Shown here one piece after another: positions 9,039 through 16,274 of a stretch of 64,000 nt of DNA (position 1 is its first letter; each line of letters begins with the position of its first letter). The notes below the pieces were generated by a model, which ran no database searches, was not told the origin of the DNA, and worked only from the letters and a program-made list of their open reading frames with translations. Made by a program: the position numbers and the translations under genes. The stretch comes from CAYQQU01 sp964419545 (GTDB taxonomy: Bacteria > Bacteroidota > Bacteroidia > Chitinophagales > Saprospiraceae). The stretch is from assembly GCA_964419545.1 (NCBI GenBank), contig CAYQQU010000012.1:31623-95622 (forward strand). Reading direction: 5' to 3'.

Positions 9039-10148
9039 TCAATTATCCGTGCGGCTGCTGCCGTAAATGATACCGCCGCCCACCACGTCATCGCCTTCGT
9101 AGAAGACGGCCGACTGGCCGGGGGCTACGCCGCGCACGTTGGCCAGGAAGGCCACCTCTACTTGGTCGTCCGCAGTTTGCGTGAGTTGGCTCAAGGCGCC
9201 GGCGTCTTTGTAGCGTATCTTGGTTACGGTTTCCAGCTCGTCGGGAATGCGGTCGTATTTTTGCAAGTTGACCTGCCCAACGGTCATACCGTTGCGCACC
9301 AGATCGTCGACCCGCCCCAGCACCACTGTATTGGTCTCAGGCCGGATCTCGGTAACGTACATGGGTTCGCCGAAAGCGATGCCCAGTCCTTTGCGCTGAC
9401 CGATAGTGTAGAAGGGATATCCCTGGTGTTTGCCCAGCGGGCGGCCGTCGACACTGACAAATTCGCCGCCTTCCACCGTTTCTTCCAGCCCGTCGACCCG
9501 GCGCTTGAGGAAGCGGCGGTAGTCGTTATCGGGAACGAAGCAAATCTCATAGCTCTCCCCTTTTTTCGAGAGGTCGGTATAGCCCCAGTCGAAAGCCATC
9601 TGGCGCACTTCCGGTTTGGTGTAAGGCCCCAGGGGAAAGCGGCTGCGGGCCATAGCTTCCTGGCTCAGCCCCCAGAGCACGTACGACTGGTCTTTTTTGC
9701 GATCGACGGCCCGGGTGATGTAGCGACGTCCGTCTTTTTCGCTGATCTTGGCGTAGTGGCCGGTAGCGATAAACTCACAATCGAGGGCATCGGCCCGTTT
9801 GAGCAGAGCGCGCCATTTGATGTGTGTATTACACAACACGCAGGGGTTGGGCGTACGACCGGCGAGATACTCATCGACAAAATTATCGATAACGTAATCG
9901 CCGAATTCGTCGCGAATATCGATGATAAAATGGTGGAACCCCATATTGACGGCTACCTGCCGGGCGTCGTTGATCGAATCGAGGCTGCAACAGCCCGTTT
10001 CTTTGCGCGACCCGCCGGAGTTGGCGTAGTCCCACGTTTTCATCGTGATGCCGATCACCTCGTACCCCTGTTCGTGGAGCATCATCGCCGTGACGGTGCT
10101 GTCGATCCCCCCGCTCATGGCCACCAGTACTTTTCCTTGCTTACTCAT
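9039..10148 (-). CDS. mnmA: tRNA-specific 2-thiouridylase MnmA
   Basis: 369 residues. It adds sulfur to uridine 34 of tRNA-Lys, -Glu and -Gln, using ATP to activate the base. The PP-loop SGGIDST lies at residues 12-18. The catalytic cysteine of the NPCVLCN motif and the second cysteine in YEICFVPDNDY are both present. The C-terminal barrel follows after GQRKGLGIAFG. Length fits the family. It starts a leftward operon with a lipoprotein and rimM. A TAATTTTG element 23 bases upstream of the start matches the Bacteroidota -7 box. Confidence 0.95.
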   Translation of the reverse strand: MSKQGKVLVAMSGGIDSTVTAMMLHEQGYEVIGITMKTWDYANSGGSRKETGCCSLDSINDARQVAVNMGFHHFIIDIRDEFGDYVIDNFVDEYLAGRTPNPCVLCNTHIKWRALLKRADALDCEFIATGHYAKISEKDGRRYITRAVDRKKDQSYVLWGLSQEAMARSRFPLGPYTKPEVRQMAFDWGYTDLSKKGESYEICFVPDNDYRRFLKRRVDGLEETVEGGEFVSVDGRPLGKHQGYPFYTIGQRKGLGIAFGEPMYVTEIRPETNTVVLGRVDDLVRNGMTVGQVNLQKYDRIPDELETVTKIRYKDAGALSQLTQTADDQVEVAFLANVRGVAPGQSAVFYEGDDVVGGGIIYGSSRTDN

Positions 10149-10170
10149 GCGGTTGCTTTTCTTTTCGTAA

Positions 10171-10178
10171 CAAAATTA
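10171..10178 (-). promoter_or_regulatory. Possible -7 promoter element of the mnmA operon
   Basis: Read on the minus strand this is TAATTTTG, a perfect match to the Bacteroidota -7 consensus TAnnTTTG, 23 bases before the mnmA ATG. A matching -33 TTTG is not seen at the usual 19-base spacing, so the call is tentative. Confidence 0.4.
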
Positions 10179-10279
10179 CAATTTTTGCTACCTTCGGGTT
10201 CACCAAACGTCCTGACCGGGAAAAGTGCAAATATCCGCATCAGGACAATCTTTGTCCACCTCCTGTGTTACATTGCTGA

Positions 10280-10488
10280 AAACTATTCCATACCGTGAGC
10301 GCAATGCCTTTATTGGTATTCGCGACAGGCTGGCTGGGCGCCTTTTTATGGCGCCGGTTCTCTTCGGTTTTTTGAGCCGACTTATCGCCGACCGGTCGGC
10401 TGTCCTGAAAAAACAAATGAACAAGATCATCGGGGGCATTCTCATTCTTTTGGGGCTTTTCCAGGGGCTCAGCCTATTTGCGGGATGA
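10280..10488 (+). pseudogene. C-terminal remnant of a LysE/RhtB-type exporter, frameshifted
   Basis: Reading frame 2 (10280-10375) gives VSAMPLLVFATGWLGAFLWRR and stops just after a run of six T (10368-10373). Reading frame 1 continues from the same T-run as FLSRLIADRSAVLKKQMNKI and then GGILILLGLFQGLSLFAG. Joined by a one-base slip, these give about 65 residues that look like the end of a LysE-family transporter: a GxxLW membrane segment, a basic loop, then an N-K-x-x-G-G helix. Family members are about 200 residues, and the upstream two thirds are absent. It is therefore most likely a decayed fragment, not a functional gene. Confidence 0.5.
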
Positions 10489-10579
10489 AAGATAATGGAA
10501 ACGGGTAAGGATACGTTTGGTTGTAGTTCAACCAGAGATTGGGTATCTTTAAGCTTCCTTGTTCAAAAACTGCGAATCC

Positions 10580-11449
10580 ATGCTGCACCGCATCGTCTTA
10601 TTCTGCTTAGGTCTGGGAATGGCAACGAGCCTCGCCGCTCAGGAATTCGGTCTCGCCTCGTATTACTCCGACGAATTTCACGGCAGCCGAACTGCCTACG
10701 GGGTGATTTACGATCGCAATGAGCTGACCGCAGCGCACAAAAAACATCCTTTCGGCACGCTATTGCGGGTCACCCGCACCGATAATAAAAAGTCGGTGAT
10801 CGTAAAAGTGATCGATAAAGGCCCTTTTATCAAAGGGCGCATCGTGGATATCTCTTATGATGCCGCCCGCCGGATCGGCCTGGTGGAAGACGGCGTTGCC
10901 CGGGTGCGGGTAGACGTGGTCAAACGCGGCAAAGGCGAAACCGAAAAAGAAGACGCCATAACCAAGAAAGAAGAAAAGCAACCGCCCAAAAAGACGCCGG
11001 AATCTTACGAGAACAGCCGAACCGAAAGGCTGGCTGAAACGAAAGCCGAAGCCCGTCGTGAAGAACCGGAAACAACGGAAAGGTCCCGGGGCGTTCCCAC
11101 GGCGCCCAGCCCTGCTCCTACCCTGCCCTCGCGGCTGGTCGGCAAAGAATTCGACGATTACGGCCTCTATCGCATTCAGATCCTGACGGCCCCGAAATAC
11201 GGCTACGCCGTTCAGGTGGCGTCCCTGCAGGATTACAAAAACGTTTTCCGGCAGGTGGCCGATCTGCAGGCCAAAGGCTTTGACAACGTGCTGATCAGCA
11301 TCGAAAAGGGGCAGCTCGGACAGCCGGTCTACAAAGTCATCCTCGGCGCTTTCGACTCGGATGATACCGCGCAACGCTACCGCAAACAGATCAAAAGCAA
11401 ATACCGCATCAACGGGTTCGTCGTCAACCTCTCGGAGATGAATTTTTGA
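10580..11449 (+). CDS. RlpA-like double-psi beta-barrel protein with SPOR domain
   Basis: 289 residues. Signal peptide (about 1-21, ending SLAAQ), an RlpA-type DPBB domain (about 22-115, FGLASYYSDEFHGSRTAYG and ...DKGPFIKGRIVDISYDAA), a long charged Lys/Glu/Pro linker, and a C-terminal SPOR domain (about 205-280) with YAVQVASLQDYKN and VYKVILGAF. RlpA proteins act at the cell wall, in some species as lytic transglycosylases on denuded glycan strands, and SPOR domains bind such strands at division sites. The periplasmic location is well supported; enzymatic activity is not proven. ATG 10580 is preferred to an upstream TTG because it opens the signal peptide. Confidence 0.88.
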   Translation: MLHRIVLFCLGLGMATSLAAQEFGLASYYSDEFHGSRTAYGVIYDRNELTAAHKKHPFGTLLRVTRTDNKKSVIVKVIDKGPFIKGRIVDISYDAARRIGLVEDGVARVRVDVVKRGKGETEKEDAITKKEEKQPPKKTPESYENSRTERLAETKAEARREEPETTERSRGVPTAPSPAPTLPSRLVGKEFDDYGLYRIQILTAPKYGYAVQVASLQDYKNVFRQVADLQAKGFDNVLISIEKGQLGQPVYKVILGAFDSDDTAQRYRKQIKSKYRINGFVVNLSEMNF

Positions 11450-11460
11450 ACCGGATCGTT

Positions 11461-12129
11461 TTACCGGACCGTCACGCTACCCGCTACGGGATTGATTTTC
11501 AGTAGCTTTTCCTGCTTATTGACTGATTCCAGCGGCGTGGGATCGCCGGTGATCTGAAAGGCGCTTGAGCTGCCCGTTTTACCGGTTACTTCGAAGCACA
11601 CCTGGTAGATGCTACTGCCGTCGGGCAGGTTGACCCCTTTTAACGAATTGTCGATCCAGACGAAGGTAAGTATGCCTTCCCCTACGCGATGGGCTCCGAA
11701 GTTATTTTCGGTAAGAAAAGGCAGGCTAAGGTCCCGCAGGCCGGTGAACTCGAGTACGGTCGCATCCCAGCGCATCGAATATTGCATGGTGAGGACTTCG
11801 GAAAAATCAGCCACTTTTACTTTCATGCATATCTCCTCGCCGGTAGCGGCTTCGAGCTGTTCTCCGGAGAGGGTCAGCGTCCCCGCAAAATCGGTGGGCT
11901 GTTGCGGAGGGCGGGAGCCGATCACCGGTCCTTCGGTTTTTTCAGGAGCGGCCGCTGCTTCGCTGTTTTTTGTGGCCTGCGGCTGGACGGTCGCTGCGCC
12001 TGCCCCCTTTTCGGCCGGAGCAGCACTTTCGGTCGATGTGTTCCCATTCGCGCCCGCCGCCTTCGGCTCGGGCGCGCAGGAAGCCCAGCTCAGGCCGATC
12101 AGCAGAAATAAAAAAAGTGCTCCGCGCAT
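11461..12129 (-). CDS. Cohesin-domain lipoprotein
   Basis: 222 residues from ATG 12129. A lipoprotein signal (LSWASC) precedes a low-complexity linker of Ala, Glu, Thr and Pro (about 20-80) and then a single domain of about 135 residues. That domain resembles type I/II cohesins: V-x-V-x-D-F-x-E-V-L-T-M-Q-Y, then W-D-x-T-V-L-E-F, F-x-W-I-D, and L-P-D-G-S-x-I-Y-x-V-C-F-E-V. Cohesins bind dockerin modules. No dockerin-like Ca-binding repeat was noticed in the window, so the partner is unknown; the fold is also used as a general adhesion domain. It converges on the RlpA-like gene. Confidence 0.7.
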   Translation of the reverse strand: MRGALFLFLLIGLSWASCAPEPKAAGANGNTSTESAAPAEKGAGAATVQPQATKNSEAAAAPEKTEGPVIGSRPPQQPTDFAGTLTLSGEQLEAATGEEICMKVKVADFSEVLTMQYSMRWDATVLEFTGLRDLSLPFLTENNFGAHRVGEGILTFVWIDNSLKGVNLPDGSSIYQVCFEVTGKTGSSSAFQITGDPTPLESVNKQEKLLKINPVAGSVTVR

Positions 12130-12185
12130 GAAATATCCCGTCGGTTGTTCCATATCCGATTTTTGAGCGGCAAGTTAAGCAAAAA

Positions 12186-12210
12186 GACCCGCCACAAAAA
12201 GCAGCGGGTC
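12186..12210. other. GC-rich hairpin upstream of the cohesin-like gene
   Basis: gacccgc (12186-12192) pairs with gcgggtc (12204-12210) around an 11-base A-rich loop. On the minus strand it is followed by five T, so it would look like an intrinsic terminator or attenuator in the leader of the cohesin-like lipoprotein gene, 57 bases before its start. Confidence 0.4.
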
Positions 12211-12403
12211 TGAATACTCACTAGTTTACGAAATGATCGGATAGAACGTTTATGGGATTATCGGTCTGTTGATAAGACCCGTCAGCTTTCTCGAACGTTT
12301 AATCCCGAAAGGTTAAAAAAGGGTTAAGCACAAACCCTTTACCTTGTAGCGGAAGTTCGTTACTTTTAAGACGTCAATCCACCAAAAAGTCAATAAAAGA
12401 CCC

Positions 12404-13414
12404 ATGAAAAAATTTATCCAATGCTGCCTTTACGCGTTCCTCATCAGTGCTTTTTTGCCGAGCTGTGTTTCCAAAAAAGCCTACGATGAACTGAAGGAGG
12501 AAAAGAAATACCTGGAATACCAGGCCAGCGAAAGCGACTCCCTGCGCGTCACCACCCAGGAAATGTCGGTGGAATGCCGACAGACGGAACTCCAGTACAA
12601 GCGGACGTTGCGCAAGCTGGAACGGATGACGGTAGTCAACGAAAGCCTCAACCGGAGCTATCAGGATCTGCTGGAGCGTTTCAATAACCTTTTGGATCAG
12701 AACAAGGACGTTCTCTCCACCACGTCCTACGAAAAGCAAAGCCTCACCGAGCAGCTCGCCGCCCAGAAAGCGGAACTCGACTACCGGGAAAGAGCGCTCA
12801 ATCAGCTGGCCTACGAACTCGAAGAACGCGAACGGCGCCTCAACTACATCGAAGGGGACTATGCCGACCTCGAAGGCGACCTGGTGGATCGCAATGCGCG
12901 CATCATGGAGCTGGAAGCCCTGGTCAGCCTCAAAGAAGGCAATATGACCGATCTGCGGCGCAACATCGACGAGGCGCTGACCAACTTCTCAGCCACCGAT
13001 CTCAGCGTCTCGGAACGCAAAGGCCGCCTCTACGTTTCCCTCAGCCAGGAATTGCTCTTCCGCAGCGGCAGCAAGCGCATCGACAGCCAGGGGGAAGCCG
13101 CCCTGGCCCAGCTGGCGACAGTGCTCAACGATAATCCCGATATCGAGATCGTAGTGGAAGGCCATACCGATAGCGACGGCTCGGCGGAACGCAACTGGGA
13201 GCTCAGCGTCCTGCGCGCTACCGCCGTGGTGAACGTCCTGACCGATAACGGCGTCGACCCCAAACGGGTGACCGCCTCCGGGCGCGCCTTCTTCGACCCG
13301 GTTGCCAGCAACGCCACCAGCTCGGGCAAAGCCCAGAACCGGCGCACCGAAATTATCCTGTCGCCGAACCTGGACGAATTGTACGATATCCTTTACACCT
13401 CCGGCAACCAATGA
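12404..13414 (+). CDS. OmpA-family lipoprotein with coiled-coil region
   Basis: 336 residues: lipoprotein signal (FLPSC near residue 21), a coiled-coil stretch (about 25-190) rich in Glu, Lys and Leu, and a C-terminal OmpA/MotB domain (about 215-330). The domain has the peptidoglycan-binding signature VVEGHTDSDGSAERNWELSVLRA and ends NRRTEIIL. It probably ties the outer membrane to the cell wall, with the coiled coil as a spacer. The stop codon overlaps the ATG of the metalloprotease gene by four bases (ATGA), indicating translational coupling. Confidence 0.9.
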   Translation: MKKFIQCCLYAFLISAFLPSCVSKKAYDELKEEKKYLEYQASESDSLRVTTQEMSVECRQTELQYKRTLRKLERMTVVNESLNRSYQDLLERFNNLLDQNKDVLSTTSYEKQSLTEQLAAQKAELDYRERALNQLAYELEERERRLNYIEGDYADLEGDLVDRNARIMELEALVSLKEGNMTDLRRNIDEALTNFSATDLSVSERKGRLYVSLSQELLFRSGSKRIDSQGEAALAQLATVLNDNPDIEIVVEGHTDSDGSAERNWELSVLRATAVVNVLTDNGVDPKRVTASGRAFFDPVASNATSSGKAQNRRTEIILSPNLDELYDILYTSGNQ

Positions 13415-14676
13415 AAAATGCGGCCTTCCGGAACAACATCCTGGCGCTGGCGGTCGCCTGGCTGATCGCGCCGCCGTCCATTGTGGCGCAGCATTGCCCG
13501 AGCGACGCTGCCCTGCTCGCCGATAGCCGGCGCTACCCGGAAGTGGCAACCCGCCAGGAAGCTATTGCCGACTTTACCCGCCGGTGGATCGCGGATTACC
13601 GGCAGGGCGTAAGGCCGCGTACGGTAGTGACCATACCCGTCGTCTTCCACGTCGTCTGGCGGGAGGAAACGGAAAATATCCCCGATGCTCAGCTGCTCTC
13701 CCAGCTCGAGGTCCTCAACGAAGATTTCCGGGGGCTCAACGACCAGAGCATCGTCCCCGGCCTCTTTCAGGATCTCATCGCCGACGTCGAGATCGAATTC
13801 TGCCTGGCCCGGCGCACCCCTTCCGGCGAGCCGACCGACGGCGTCACCCGCACCCAGACGACAGTGCCCAACGTGGCCACCACCCTCGTCGACGGTTCGC
13901 CGGCCATCCACTATACGGATAACGGCGGCCGGGACGCCTGGGACCCCGAATCGTATCTCAACATCTGGATCGGACGCCGCCAGTTCTTTCTCGGTTCTGC
14001 CGCTTTCCCGGCTCAGGGGCTGGCTTTTCCCGGAGAGGACGGCATCGTTATCGACCCGCGCTACGTGGGCGCCGGAGGCTTCACCAACCCGCCTTACCAC
14101 CTGGGGCACACGCTGACTCACGAGGTGGGCCATTATTTCAACCTCTTCCACCTCTGGGGGCCCGGCGGCGCCGGGGAATGCACCAGCGACGAAGTAGCCG
14201 ACACGCCGCAACAGTCGCGCGATTACCAGGGCGAATGCCCCGACTGGCCGCAGGCTTCCTGCGCAACGCTGGATATGTTTATGAATTTCATGAACTTCTC
14301 GGACGACGCTTGCCTCGCTATGTTTACCGCCGGTCAAAAGTTGCGCATGCTGGCCGCCCTGAACGGCCCGCGTTCCGGATTGCTCGCTTCCGACGGCTGC
14401 CTGCCGCCACTGGCTACCGAAGCCCCCGGAACGCCTGCTTTGTCGATCAGCCCCGTACCGGCGCGCGGGGGCGTCTGGGTCGAAACAGCCGGCGCCGACC
14501 ATTATCCGCTGGAATTATCGGTATGGGACGTAACGGGACGGCTGCGCGCCCGGCTGACCTGCCACGGGCCGCAGCGTCAGTTTTTCGACCTCGGCCACCT
14601 TCCCCCGGGCGCTTACTGGATTAGGGCCGTCAACAGATCGGACATTCGCCCAAAATTGATTATACTTGTAGCCTAA
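13411..14676 (+). CDS. M43 (pappalysin/cytophagalysin) zinc metalloprotease with T9SS sorting domain
   Basis: 421 residues. Signal peptide, then a catalytic domain with the extended zinc motif HEVGHYFNLFH (about residues 235-245) and a Met-turn region MNFMNFSDD, both typical of M43 metallopeptidases. The conserved Cys residues around the Met-turn (C-T-S-D-E and C-L-A-M-F) are present. A T9SS type A C-terminal domain covers about 345-421 and ends RPKLIILVA. The protein should be secreted and cleaved at the cell surface. The gene overlaps the OmpA-family gene by four bases, so the two are made together. Confidence 0.9.
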   Translation: MKNAAFRNNILALAVAWLIAPPSIVAQHCPSDAALLADSRRYPEVATRQEAIADFTRRWIADYRQGVRPRTVVTIPVVFHVVWREETENIPDAQLLSQLEVLNEDFRGLNDQSIVPGLFQDLIADVEIEFCLARRTPSGEPTDGVTRTQTTVPNVATTLVDGSPAIHYTDNGGRDAWDPESYLNIWIGRRQFFLGSAAFPAQGLAFPGEDGIVIDPRYVGAGGFTNPPYHLGHTLTHEVGHYFNLFHLWGPGGAGECTSDEVADTPQQSRDYQGECPDWPQASCATLDMFMNFMNFSDDACLAMFTAGQKLRMLAALNGPRSGLLASDGCLPPLATEAPGTPALSISPVPARGGVWVETAGADHYPLELSVWDVTGRLRARLTCHGPQRQFFDLGHLPPGAYWIRAVNRSDIRPKLIILVA

Positions 14677-14696
14677 CTCGGGAAAACGTACACCAC

Positions 14697-15428
14697 ATGC
14701 CAAGCCAAATGTTACGCGCCACCCTGCTCCTGGGCGTGGCTTTCTTATTCAGCGCCTGCCCCGCGGGCCTCGTCGGCGGCGACCTCAGCCGGCAGGAAAA
14801 AATTATCGAGATGGAAAAAGGCCCCTGCTTCGGACGCTGCCCCATCTTCAAACTCACCATCTACAAAAACGGAATGGCGGCCTACGAAGGCGAACGCTAT
14901 ACCGACAGGCTGGGCCTGCACGTCAAGCTGCTGCCTAAATCGACCTTCGAGGAGATCAAACAGCAATTCCGGGACGCCGACCTCTGGCGGTACCGGAACG
15001 TCTACAAAGGGCGCATCCCCGACCTGCAAACCGTCACCATCACCTACCACGAAGACGGCGAATCCAAATCGATCACCGGCAAGGACGGCCGGCCGGAGGT
15101 CGTAATGGAATTGGAAAGCGCCCTCGACGAGATCGCCAACAGCAAAGGCTGGACACAGAAGGGCGAACCGACCTACGGCCTGCCCGACAATGTCATCGCC
15201 AACGAACTGATCGTCCAGCTGGCCGGCAGTGTCAATGTAGAAACCTGGGTGCGCCGCTTCCGCGAATACCGGCTGCAGCCCGTCGAAGAGATCTCTCCGG
15301 GCCGCAACTACTGGCTCCTCACCTTCGACACCAAAACCATCGAGCCCCCGCGCATGCTGGAACGGGTGCGGGCCGACCGCGACGTGGTCGGCGCGGAGTT
15401 CAACAAAAAAGGGGCGGAAAGGAATTAG
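14697..15428 (+). CDS. DUF6438 lipoprotein with S8-prodomain-like C-terminal half
   Basis: 243 residues with a lipoprotein signal (FLFSAC). Residues about 38-150 carry the DUF6438 pattern: a GPCFGRCPIFKLTIYKNG motif, then YEGERY, with two paired cysteines. The C-terminal part (about 165-240), with ANELIVQLAGSVNVETW, NYWLLTFD and DRDVVGAEFNKK, resembles the inhibitory N-terminal prodomain of subtilisin-like (S8) peptidases. No protease domain follows. A role as a stand-alone protease inhibitor or chaperone is possible but only inferred. It follows the M43 protease gene by 20 bases on the same strand. Confidence 0.7.
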   Translation: MPSQMLRATLLLGVAFLFSACPAGLVGGDLSRQEKIIEMEKGPCFGRCPIFKLTIYKNGMAAYEGERYTDRLGLHVKLLPKSTFEEIKQQFRDADLWRYRNVYKGRIPDLQTVTITYHEDGESKSITGKDGRPEVVMELESALDEIANSKGWTQKGEPTYGLPDNVIANELIVQLAGSVNVETWVRRFREYRLQPVEEISPGRNYWLLTFDTKTIEPPRMLERVRADRDVVGAEFNKKGAERN

Positions 15429-15785
15429 ATCCTCTGATTGACATGCAAAATGCCTTTCCAAAAAGGGCCATAAATAGAAATTTATAGCCTCATTCGTCGA
15501 AAATGAGCCGGCAAACAACCAACATTCAGCTAGTTTCGTTATATTTGTTCACGGATGAATGAATCCACTACCATCATCAACTGACAATCAGTGTAATTTA
15601 ACTCGCAGTTTTCTTCTTCTTTCCTCACCGTTTGTAAGAAAAAAGTTTCCGGTTAAGTTTGACTATTGTCGGGTCATCGCACGGACGATGGGCCCCAGTG
15701 CGTATTAACCGGCATCCCCGGCAGTACGGCTGTTGCTCCTCCGAAAGGCGATGGGGTATTATTTTTTCAATCAATTTTTAGTGAG
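15429..15785 (+). promoter_or_regulatory. Long leader of the RRM protein gene
   Basis: A 357-base gap without a gene. TATATTTG at 15540-15547 matches the Bacteroidota -7 box, which would give a leader of about 230 bases. Within it, CATCG/CGATG (15675-15679, 15686-15690) and CGCAC/GTGCG (15678-15682, 15698-15702) can form two hairpins that share bases and exclude each other. Such switching leaders occur upstream of cold-shock and RNA-binding protein genes; control here is inference. Confidence 0.4.
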
Positions 15786-16061
15786 ATGAACATTTTTGTT
15801 GCTAAACTCAACTTTGACACGCAAAGTGAGGACCTCCTCGAAGCCTTCCAAAGCTACGGTGAAGTAACTTCGGCTAACGTAATTATGGACAAGTTCACGG
15901 GCCGCTCCCGTGGATTCGGCTTCGTCGAAATGTCCAACGATGACGACGCTCTTCGCGCCATTGAAGAGCTCAACGACACGGAACTTGATGGTCGCACCAT
16001 CGTTGTAAAAAAAGCAGAACCGCGTAAACGAGACAACAACCGCTCGAATTCGAGATGGTAA
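15786..16061 (+). CDS. RRM-domain RNA-binding protein
   Basis: 91 residues forming one RNA recognition motif. RNP2 is IFVAKL (residues 3-8) and RNP1 is RGFGFVEM (about 41-48), with the aromatic residues for RNA stacking in place. A short basic, Asn/Arg-rich tail (RKRDNNRSNSRW) follows. Bacteroidota encode such small RRM proteins as global RNA-binding factors, filling a role like that of Hfq or cold-shock proteins. ATG 15786 begins the RRM directly. The long structured leader and strong terminator suggest a single-gene, highly expressed transcript. Confidence 0.93.
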   Translation: MNIFVAKLNFDTQSEDLLEAFQSYGEVTSANVIMDKFTGRSRGFGFVEMSNDDDALRAIEELNDTELDGRTIVVKKAEPRKRDNNRSNSRW

Positions 16062-16079
16062 TTAATTGCTAGCATCTTT

Positions 16080-16122
16080 ATCCCGGGGAAGGCCAGAGCG
16101 GCTTTTTCCGGGATTTCTTTTT
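16080..16122 (+). terminator. Intrinsic terminator of the RRM protein gene
   Basis: atcccgg (16080-16086) pairs with ccgggat (16108-16114). The stem is extended inward by ggaa/ttcc and gcc/ggc, and the T-rich tract ttcttttttct follows. It begins 18 bases after the stop codon. Confidence 0.8.
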
Positions 16123-16274
16123 TCTACCCTTCCCTTCTTTTACCCCGCACATCATTTTTCTTTTCCTTATTTTTATCACAACCGCCTGTTCCGGAAAATA
16201 ATCGGTCGGGAAAAGCCGTATTGCTACATACAAACCGGTTTTTCCAAAAAAATCACTGCCAAACCGTCCGACCC

